DNA from: CALSMU01 sp965230225
GTDB lineage: Bacteria > Bacteroidota > Bacteroidia > Flavobacteriales_D > Parvicellaceae
DNA: 64,000 nucleotides
Assembly: GCA_965230225.1 (NCBI GenBank)
Contig: CBDDKM010000005.1
Coordinates: forward strand, 124,001-188,000
Direction of reading: 5' to 3'
In this document: positions 8,841 through 15,243 of the stretch, piece after piece
How positions within the stretch are numbered: the first letter of the stretch is position 1
How the letters are laid out: every line of letters starts with the position of its first letter
Notes under the pieces: model-generated
What the model saw: the letters and a program-made list of their open reading frames with translations, nothing else
Told to the model about the DNA's origin: nothing
Database searches by the model: none
Program-made: the position numbers and the translations under genes

Positions 8841-10460
8841 CTATGCTCTCTCAGATTCTAAAATTGACCTAAGATCTATTTCTAAAAAGTTCGATATATG
8901 CCCTATTCTGGGTACTGAACGGGAGGTTTCTGAAAAGAAGCCTCCTTTTTTTGTGCCTTTATTTTTGAAACCCTTGCTATACTTGGAAAGTAGAGCGACT
9001 ACTTCATTAAGAGGGAGAGTTCGATATTTTTCGCCGTCAAACACTGGATTTCCAGAAAGTATCGAACTCAGTATCATTTTTTTAGTTTTTATATCAGCAT
9101 TTTCATAAGCATTGCCTAACTGAGAAATGAAAGAAAGAGCAAACTTTAAATATTTTTCAAGGGGCTCATCACTTTGTGGAAGATTTGCGATTTGGAGCTC
9201 TATCTCTTCTATTTCTTGTTCGTATTTATTGTAAACTCGTTCATAGGCATCCTCTCGAATCTTTCCTTCGACTAGTTTTTCAGTTAGTGCATCAAGTTTC
9301 TGAGTCAAATCCCCTTTTCGTTTTTCAAGTAGACTAAGTTCTTGTCCTCTGGTTTGATTCATTGACTCATACTTTTTTAGCAGTAGGCGTTCAAAAAGTT
9401 TAGCAACTTGTGGTGATGGTGAAATTTGGTTTAATCTCTCTACAAATAACTTATTAGCTTCTGTGGCGTTGCATGAAAAACCACAACCAAGTCGAGCATC
9501 GCAATTATAGTAGTGATACTGCTTTCCATTTGGTTTTGTTTTAGTGTATCCAGTTAAGTTTCTACCGCAATTGGGACACTTTAAAATCTTGCCTCTTAAC
9601 GGTAGGTTGTTATCATCTGTGCAGGGCTTCTGTTTTAGGCGGTTCTTCTTCTTGAGGTAATACTGTATTCGTTTGTACGTTGATTCGTTAATTAAAGGTA
9701 TGTGAAGACCTCTAACAAGTCTTTCAGGTTCTCCCATGTGTGCCTTGACCTTGACTAGACCAGCGTATAATGGATTTGCAAGAGTTCTACTAAGGGCACT
9801 TTTTGAAATATTAAGCCCCAGTGCTCTATACTTTTTCAGTAAGGCATTCTGAGAGTAATTACCAGTACTATAATCTTCCAATAACGCTTTTATCATTGGA
9901 GCGGTTTCAGGATCAGGCTGCATCAGAGTCTTGTTGTTTTCATCTTTTCCTGGCATGTAACCTCTGGGTTGACTGCCTACATATCTTCCATCTTCATTAG
10001 CCTTATGAATACCAGCAGTTACTTTCTCACTTCTATTTCTATTGTCACCTTCAGCGAAAGTCATAGAGATTTTATACATCATCCATTCGGTAACATTATC
10101 CATGTTTCGCCATTCATGAATGGCATTGACCGATATACCAAGCTTTGCGAATATTTCAAGCTTTATATCGGCTTCTGTTGAGTTTCGTGAAAACCTGTCC
10201 CATTTGGTTGTCAGAATGTAATCTACCTCCCCTGCATTTTTCATAACATATTCGTATAGAATATTGAATTGCGGACGGTTAAAGGTTTTTCCAGAGTGGG
10301 ACTCTCGATATTTCTGAACAACAGTTATGTTGTTCTCCTTGCAAAACTTGACTAAGCTTTTTTCTTGGTAGTCTAGGCTGAATCCTGTTAGACCTTGTTC
10401 GATTGTGCTAACTCGACAATAGATTATTGCCTTCTTTCCTGATAAATTTTGATGGTGCAT
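8841..10460 (-). CDS. Large serine recombinase (site-specific integrase)
   Basis: A 539-residue protein of the large serine recombinase class. The N-terminal resolvase domain (about 8-160) has the catalytic Ser18 in IIYCRVST and a conserved RFSRN segment. A 'recombinase' domain follows (~165-280; GYMPGKDENNKTLMQPDPET, ANPLYAGLVKVK), then a zinc ribbon with CPNC and a downstream cysteine cluster (~295-335), a coiled coil (~365-425) rich in E/K/L, and a C-terminal tail. Length and order are normal for transposon or phage integrases of this class. It catalyses integration and excision between att sites. As the outermost gene of the defence island it is the likely mobility gene. No excision factor or att pair could be identified. 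Confidence 0.93.
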   Translation of the reverse strand: MHHQNLSGKKAIIYCRVSTIEQGLTGFSLDYQEKSLVKFCKENNITVVQKYRESHSGKTFNRPQFNILYEYVMKNAGEVDYILTTKWDRFSRNSTEADIKLEIFAKLGISVNAIHEWRNMDNVTEWMMYKISMTFAEGDNRNRSEKVTAGIHKANEDGRYVGSQPRGYMPGKDENNKTLMQPDPETAPMIKALLEDYSTGNYSQNALLKKYRALGLNISKSALSRTLANPLYAGLVKVKAHMGEPERLVRGLHIPLINESTYKRIQYYLKKKNRLKQKPCTDDNNLPLRGKILKCPNCGRNLTGYTKTKPNGKQYHYYNCDARLGCGFSCNATEANKLFVERLNQISPSPQVAKLFERLLLKKYESMNQTRGQELSLLEKRKGDLTQKLDALTEKLVEGKIREDAYERVYNKYEQEIEEIELQIANLPQSDEPLEKYLKFALSFISQLGNAYENADIKTKKMILSSILSGNPVFDGEKYRTLPLNEVVALLSKYSKGFKNKGTKKGGFFSETSRSVPRIGHISNFLEIDLRSILESERA

Positions 10461-10608
10461 GTATCTCTTCTTCTTGGTTAAAAGCGTTAAAGGCTATTTC
10501 AGCCATTTCGATTAGGAAGTCTCTCAATAGGGCAGCCTCGTCTCTTGTGAAGGTGTCTTCACTAGCTCCGTCATTAAGGATTGTATGGCATTCATTAATT
10601 GATAACAC
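10408..10608 (-). CDS. Small unknown protein overlapping the recombinase start
   Basis: A 66-residue frame from a GTG at 10608, overlapping the recombinase start by 53 bp in another frame. It is acidic in the middle and helical in appearance (TRDEAALLRDFLIEMAEIAF). No family is recognised. Its position directly upstream of the recombinase, and its normal-looking amino acid use, suggest a real short gene, possibly a recombination accessory factor. That role is a guess from position only. A chance frame remains possible. Confidence 0.45.
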   Translation of the reverse strand: MLSINECHTILNDGASEDTFTRDEAALLRDFLIEMAEIAFNAFNQEEEIHAPSKFIRKEGNNLLSS

Positions 10609-10745
10609 TTGTTCGCTTTTCCTCGCTGTATCTGCGATTGGAAAGCGATATTAAGCATTGAAAATCAAATGAACTTGAGCTGAATCGCCCATTTTTATTG
10701 GCTTTCAGCAATAACTTATTTCAATTGAGGAATAGTTTATTTCTG

Positions 10746-10760
10746 TAAAGTGATAAAACA
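10746..10760 (+). promoter_or_regulatory. 15-bp motif shared with the XRE/NTPase promoter
   Basis: TAAAGTGATAAAACA here is identical over all 15 bp to the reverse complement of 15141-15155, in the divergent promoter of the XRE regulator and the NTPase operon. It lies 138 bp upstream of the GTG of the small gene before the recombinase. The best reading is a binding site for the island's XRE regulator. Confidence 0.5.
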
Positions 10761-10772
10761 AATCAAGTCTAT

Positions 10773-10790
10773 TTTTAACATATTTTAACA
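10773..10790. repeat. Direct repeat TTTTAACA, one helical turn apart
   Basis: TTTTAACA occurs at 10773-10780 and 10783-10790, a 10-bp period that would place both on one face of the helix. It lies just to the right of the 15-bp shared motif, in the region upstream of the recombinase. Confidence 0.4.
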
Positions 10791-10807
10791 AATGGATTTC
10801 GTGAAAT

Positions 10808-10825
10808 TTTGTGCCATTTGTGCCA
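10808..10825. repeat. Perfect tandem 9-bp repeat TTTGTGCCA x2
   Basis: Two abutting copies of TTTGTGCCA lie between the lipoprotein stop and the recombinase upstream region. The role is unknown: operator half-sites or part of a recombinase site are both possible. Confidence 0.4.
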
Positions 10826-10851
10826 CCATTAGGAGTTTTCAATTCTTTGAA

Positions 10852-11490
10852 TTAATGGGTCATTTCGTTGTCCCCCAGTATTGTCCTAGCATCTCTGAGT
10901 ACTTTGTATTCAGGGGAAATGTGAAAAGGCACATGTGCTTCCTTCTTCTTATTGCTTGAGTTGTCCACCGCATAATAGTGAGCGATTACATGGTAATACA
11001 AAACAACCGTGCTGTCAGCTTGCTTCATCTCTTCTTCTAACTCATTCATGTTGAGCAACATGTTAGAGGCTTCTTTTGATTTCTCTTTGTACTGCTTATT
11101 CAAGCTTTCGAGGTCATTCTTCAAAGTGTTGGCATAGGCGTCATCATTCTCCCCAGATGCGTCTGAATACATTGCTACTAGGTTCTTCTTATCCTGATAC
11201 TTCTTTTTGATTTCTTTCCCCTGTTCTGCAAGCTCAATTGCGTCCTTTTGTAGTTTAACCAGTTCATACCCCAGTTCTTTTTTACGTGTGATAGTGTCTA
11301 CTACTTCTACTGAGTCCATTACAATGGATACATCAACATTGAGCTTGCCACTGGTTTCCTGCTCAACCATTGTGTTAAGATAGCTTTCGATTGATTCTTC
11401 CATACGCTCTTCTGGCGTAAGTTCTGGTTGGCTGCATGATACTACACTGACTGTCGCAACAATCACAATTAACTTCGATAACATTTTCAT
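10852..11490 (-). CDS. Island-borne lipoprotein of unknown function
   Basis: A 212-residue lipoprotein. The frame stays open back to 11586, but the ATG at 11490 (with another at 11484) starts a clean lipoprotein signal: MLSKLIVIVATVSVVSC, then SQPELTPEERMEESIESYLN. Residues ~85-175 are charged and predicted coiled coil (QKDAIELAEQGKEIKKKYQD; SLNKQYKEKSKEASNMLLNM). No enzyme motif is seen. It is the only exported protein inside the island, between the recombinase and the Argonaute fusion. Superinfection exclusion, envelope protection or plain passenger status are all open; nothing in the sequence decides. Confidence 0.75.
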   Translation of the reverse strand: MKMLSKLIVIVATVSVVSCSQPELTPEERMEESIESYLNTMVEQETSGKLNVDVSIVMDSVEVVDTITRKKELGYELVKLQKDAIELAEQGKEIKKKYQDKKNLVAMYSDASGENDDAYANTLKNDLESLNKQYKEKSKEASNMLLNMNELEEEMKQADSTVVLYYHVIAHYYAVDNSSNKKKEAHVPFHISPEYKVLRDARTILGDNEMTH

Positions 11491-11562
11491 TTGAATTTTA
11501 ATTGTTCTTGCCAGCTCCAAACAAGAGTTATAATAAAAAAGGAGGCGTGGAACTGAACCGTC

Positions 11563-11679
11563 ATCCTTTAAGGTATCGCCAAACACCTAACTATCAAACA
11601 GAACAGACCACGCCCATGTGGACGTAGCTTGTAAACTGTATTCATGATAGTTTGTTGAAATTGGCGATTTCTAAAGGAT
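11563..11679. repeat. Long three-segment inverted repeat (hairpin or paired sites)
   Basis: The left arm holds ATCCTTTA (11563-11570), ATCGCCAA (11575-11582) and AACTATCA (11589-11596). The right arm holds the exact reverse complements TGATAGTT (11645-11652), TTGGCGAT (11661-11668) and TAAAGGAT (11672-11679). Three perfect 8-bp helices are separated by internal loops of 6/8 and 4/3 nt around a 48-nt loop. Within it, CCACGCC (11608-11614) could instead pair with GGCGTGG (11544-11550), which on the minus strand is followed by a T-rich tract. It lies between the Argonaute stop and the lipoprotein start. Structured RNA, terminator/antiterminator or recombination site are all possible. Confidence 0.65.
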
Positions 11680-11749
11680 AGAATACGATTACGCTACTTT
11701 ATCTTAATATGTCTTCTCTATCTATTTCATTGTTCAAAGTTACTTCATA

Positions 11750-14700
11750 CTAGATGAATAATCTATAATCAAATGTTTTATCATACCTCTCCAAAAGCGA
11801 TCCTATTCTCGCTATTTCACTTGATGAGTGAATTGTTGCAGGTAATTGCGTATACATATCAAATGTATTCCAATGCATCTTCGTTAGCCCCAGTATTTCA
11901 TTAGCAATTGTTCCTACATCAGAATTTCCGTGATGCTTTTTGATGCGCAAAGGAGCAGGTATTCTTCTACCGCCTTTGTAGTACTTATAGTACTGATTAT
12001 GTGCATGAGCTACAGCTCCATGAGTCCATAGTAAAATGGAAGAAGCATCAATCTGAACACAGGTGCCTCTATTAAGAGGGAAGCCGTCAATATGTGGTTT
12101 ACCATCCTTAATTTTTGAAGCCACATATTTTATATCGCGTTCAAAATTAATCTCGATTAAATCAACATTGTCTATATCACCTAGTCCTTCAACAATACCT
12201 TGCCTTTCTTCTTTGGTGAAAAATGTTCTCTTGTGCACTACAACTCTTTCGGGCATTTTGCCCATAGACTCCCAGAACAGTTGTCTTATGGTACTTCCAA
12301 ATTTAATGGCGTCTTCTCTTGAAAGGTGAGGGTTCTTCTGAATTATTACAGGGTTCTCTACCTTGGAAAGCTTGTATTTCAAACCTTCACCTTTTGAGTT
12401 AAAAATATGACTGCACCCAAGTAATACCTTACCCTCTTTCTTTGTTGGATCAATACTGTATCCAATCCCTGCGAATGCGGTATTCTCGTCAACGTTATCA
12501 AGAATCCATGGTGTTCTAAGAGATTTAGCATAGAATGACAATGAAAGCCACCAATGTATTTGACAGCTTAAGCTACTATCATTCAGAGTTTTTTCTCGAA
12601 TCAACTGAGTGGCAATACTTCTTTGAGCAGCGTATGCTTTGATGTAGTCGTGGAGGTCAAATTTTTCATTTTCAATACTGTACCCACAGAAATTGTCCCA
12701 TGATGTAGGAATTAGAATCACCAGAATATTTGGTGGATTGCCTAGTAAAAACTTATCTATTTGAGCTGTTATTTCCTTGGCTAGGGCTAAGCTCCCTTCC
12801 TTAACGTTCTTAAACGCTGAAGGATCAAATGAATTGCTCCCCCAGATAGGCTCATTTGGATTAGGTATAGATAATTTTATACCGTAAGTACTTTCAAACC
12901 CTGCAAAGTCAAATAAATAGTCTTTGTTAGTAGTGGCTTTTATTTGACTGTTTTGCCTTTCCAAAAATGTTTTGAGAGCTTGGCTGTGATTTTCTGGACA
13001 GATTACACCAAGAGTTATCTCTTTATTGAGTGTCTTTTGGGTTAGGCTATAGTCATACGGTTGGTTATATAAAATTCCTCTAATCGGGTGAGTATCTACT
13101 ATTCGTTTTGAGCCATCCACAGAACTAAACACAACGCGTGGCTCTTTATAGGTTATTCCTTCTTGTTTATAGAAGCTTTGATTCCCTTGCAAGCTCTGCC
13201 CATAAGTTTTACTAGCGTCCATTACTTTCGTAAACAATGGAGTCGATCTAAGACGGAAAAAAATATTTTCGCTTGAATTATTAGGGTAGTTCACAGAAAC
13301 ACTCTTGTCCTTTCCAAAAAGTTTATCTCTCCAATATCCAACATCTGAATTAAATACCTTATTCCATTGTTTATCAAGGATTAACCTCTTTATTTCTTTA
13401 TCAACATTGTCAGGGATTTCTTGATCAGAAACTATTTGAATTGAAGGAGTTATTGCTAAGTAAAATGATCCACCAATTCTTTTAATTGAAAGGATACATG
13501 CTTTATGCACTGGATATGAGCTACCCGAGATTGATTTGGTTTCGTAGGCACTCGATTCCCACAGTTTAGATTTACCATTAGTCAATAGAGAATACTTTTC
13601 GGCAATTCCTCTAACTAAAGCAGTGTTAAACAAATTGATAAAGTGAGAATCTTCTCTTTTTAAGTCGGAATCACTTACAGGAGTTCTTTGAATGTCTCCA
13701 ACTAGCGAATCATTAAATACGGAGTTGATTTCTTTAACGTCTGATATTGCATACACATTTCCTTTAAACGGAATTGCTGCAACCTGTTTGTTATCAATCT
13801 TTTCACGTAGCTTTTTCCAGATTCCAGCTCCTTTTATTTCACTGGATTCAAATTGAAATACTTCACGTGGTAATTCAATTGGAAACAAGTTACTCTTGAT
13901 TACTTGATTTGTATGGTCAATTTGCAAGTTAAAGGGAGTGAAACTGCCTTCAGATTTTTTGTCTTTGATTAGCTCCACTGCCTTTTCGAGTTTTTCCGAT
14001 TCCAGACAATGTCTACTCAACTTTGATAGTAAATCATCAAAACCTTCCGTTGGTACATAGAAAGCCTCCCTTGATTGATCCCTAATGAACTCTATAAGCT
14101 CTTCAACTTCGGGACTAATGTCATTCCCATATCCACACCAATAAAGACGACCTGCGCCTGTTTCAGAATACGCATTCTTCAGAGCATCCATTATTGATTT
14201 ATCTCTTCCGCTATATCCATTGATAATAATGTGATTATTCTTTAAAAAAGTCTTGAAGTGATTTATTAAATCCTGCTCTTGATTTTGAAGTTCTTTTTCA
14301 GTGTTCTTGAGCGCATCATATCTATAATCACCGTGGAGGGCTATTACTAGTGTTTCACTTGGTTTCAGGGGTCTGTTTATTCTCTCAGTGTTATCCAGTC
14401 CTATCTCAATGGGAGTGATTTTGAAGTTTGCAGCTGCTTTACTTACCAAGCCATCAAAATTGGTTGTCCATACCGCTTTTACGATGTTTTCTTCTGCTAA
14501 CAGACTTAAAAGGTTGTAGCCTAAATAAGGAGTTTTATGCTCGACAATATTTTGAAAGTATTGTCTTCGCGAATCTGATATTGGGAATGTTTTTTCAATG
14601 TAGTACGAATACTCCTCATCTGAATCTCTTGATGGAAATCCACCACGGTTATCAAGCCATGATTGAATTGTGTTTCTCACCTTGTCAGAAGACAAATCGT

Positions 14701-14896
14701 CCATCAAATGCTTGACTTCGGAATTATGGGATAAGTAAATTTCTCTTTTCCAGTCCCAGATGCACTCATAAGCAGATTTTACCCCAGACGTTATTGATGC
14801 CCCTGCCCCAAGAAAGAAAGCGTGTGGAACAGTCTTTTCAACTTTAACAGCTCTTGTTAAAGCATCAACACTTAATATGTAGGGCTTTTCATTCAT
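11750..14896 (-). CDS. SIR2-APAZ-PIWI fusion: single-chain short prokaryotic Argonaute (SPARSA-type)
   Basis: A 1048-residue defence effector. Residues ~20-290 are a SIR2 domain with GAGAS (30-34), TTNFD (N146, D148) and LHGD (H188), so the NAD+-hydrolase residues are intact. Residues ~310-560 fit an APAZ domain (e.g. SNLFPIELPREVFQF). A MID-like region follows (~600-740; LGVICPENHSQALKTFLE). The last ~300 residues are a PIWI domain: PERVVVHKRTFFTKEE, PAPLRIKKHHG, EILGLTKMHWNTFDMYTQLP. I could not place a DEDX slicer tetrad (the first strand reads FAGIGYSID), as expected for short Argonautes. In this family, guide-directed recognition of invader DNA triggers NAD+ depletion and cell death. The ATG overlaps the XRE gene's stop by 8 bp. 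Confidence 0.93.
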   Translation of the reverse strand: MNEKPYILSVDALTRAVKVEKTVPHAFFLGAGASITSGVKSAYECIWDWKREIYLSHNSEVKHLMDDLSSDKVRNTIQSWLDNRGGFPSRDSDEEYSYYIEKTFPISDSRRQYFQNIVEHKTPYLGYNLLSLLAEENIVKAVWTTNFDGLVSKAAANFKITPIEIGLDNTERINRPLKPSETLVIALHGDYRYDALKNTEKELQNQEQDLINHFKTFLKNNHIIINGYSGRDKSIMDALKNAYSETGAGRLYWCGYGNDISPEVEELIEFIRDQSREAFYVPTEGFDDLLSKLSRHCLESEKLEKAVELIKDKKSEGSFTPFNLQIDHTNQVIKSNLFPIELPREVFQFESSEIKGAGIWKKLREKIDNKQVAAIPFKGNVYAISDVKEINSVFNDSLVGDIQRTPVSDSDLKREDSHFINLFNTALVRGIAEKYSLLTNGKSKLWESSAYETKSISGSSYPVHKACILSIKRIGGSFYLAITPSIQIVSDQEIPDNVDKEIKRLILDKQWNKVFNSDVGYWRDKLFGKDKSVSVNYPNNSSENIFFRLRSTPLFTKVMDASKTYGQSLQGNQSFYKQEGITYKEPRVVFSSVDGSKRIVDTHPIRGILYNQPYDYSLTQKTLNKEITLGVICPENHSQALKTFLERQNSQIKATTNKDYLFDFAGFESTYGIKLSIPNPNEPIWGSNSFDPSAFKNVKEGSLALAKEITAQIDKFLLGNPPNILVILIPTSWDNFCGYSIENEKFDLHDYIKAYAAQRSIATQLIREKTLNDSSLSCQIHWWLSLSFYAKSLRTPWILDNVDENTAFAGIGYSIDPTKKEGKVLLGCSHIFNSKGEGLKYKLSKVENPVIIQKNPHLSREDAIKFGSTIRQLFWESMGKMPERVVVHKRTFFTKEERQGIVEGLGDIDNVDLIEINFERDIKYVASKIKDGKPHIDGFPLNRGTCVQIDASSILLWTHGAVAHAHNQYYKYYKGGRRIPAPLRIKKHHGNSDVGTIANEILGLTKMHWNTFDMYTQLPATIHSSSEIARIGSLLERYDKTFDYRLFI

Positions 14897-15098
14897 TCTT
14901 TTTACTACTTACTATCAAATCCTTTACATCAATATCCAAAACATCCGCTATCTGGATTAGCACTTCAAGCCTTGGCTGCTGTCTATTTTGAACATAAGCA
15001 TTCACCATGTTGTAGCTCTTGCCAATTTGTTCTGCCAACCATTTTTGTTTGATCCCTTTCTCTTCTAGCACCTCTTTAATTCGGTTCATACTGGACAT
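14889..15098 (-). CDS. XRE-type HTH regulator coupled to the Argonaute gene
   Basis: About 69 residues from the ATG at 15098; another ATG at 15089 is equally possible, while an in-frame GTG at 15128 would add an odd hydrophobic leader. The sequence is one Cro/C1-type HTH: MNRIKEVLEEKGIKQKWLAE, then IGKSYNMVNAYVQNRQQPRL and IADVLDIDVKDLI. Its 3' end overlaps the Argonaute start by 8 bp, so both are expressed from one message with coupled translation. It likely binds the dyads at 15130-15168 and represses its own operon, the divergent operon, or both. Regulators of this kind are common guards of toxic defence effectors. Confidence 0.9.
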   Translation of the reverse strand: MSSMNRIKEVLEEKGIKQKWLAEQIGKSYNMVNAYVQNRQQPRLEVLIQIADVLDIDVKDLIVSSKKNE

Positions 15099-15129
15099 TT
15101 TAACAAGCTTAAATATAATTAAAATCACA

Positions 15130-15168
15130 ATAAAACGAGATGTTTTATCACTTTAATTCAATGAATTA
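15130..15168. promoter_or_regulatory. Divergent operator region with two dyads
   Basis: ATAAAAC (15130-15136), five bases, GTTTTAT (15142-15148) form a perfect dyad. The right half extends into TGTTTTATCACTTTA (15141-15155), identical in reverse complement to 10746-10760. Next to it TAATTC-AAT-GAATTA (15154-15168) is a second perfect dyad. Both lie in the 145-bp space between the divergent XRE and NTPase starts, the natural place for XRE binding. Confidence 0.6.
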
Positions 15169-15243
15169 TTTACTTTTAAGAATGGATTATTGGTCAACTT
15201 TTTTGATTAAAAAGACTATAAAGGAAAAGTAAATTAAGTAAGT

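Noticed and set aside
10808..10825. Tandem TTTGTGCCA as origin-type iterons.
   Set aside because: Only two copies, and no replication initiator gene is present.
11750..12600. The PIWI domain as an active slicer.
   Set aside because: The first catalytic position reads FAGIGYSID and no full DEDX set could be placed. Short Argonautes are normally inactive, and the SIR2 domain is the likely effector.
14428..14715. Plus-strand ORF inside the Argonaute gene (also 12063-12329).
   Set aside because: Antisense shadow of a strongly recognised coding region, with no own motifs or promoter.
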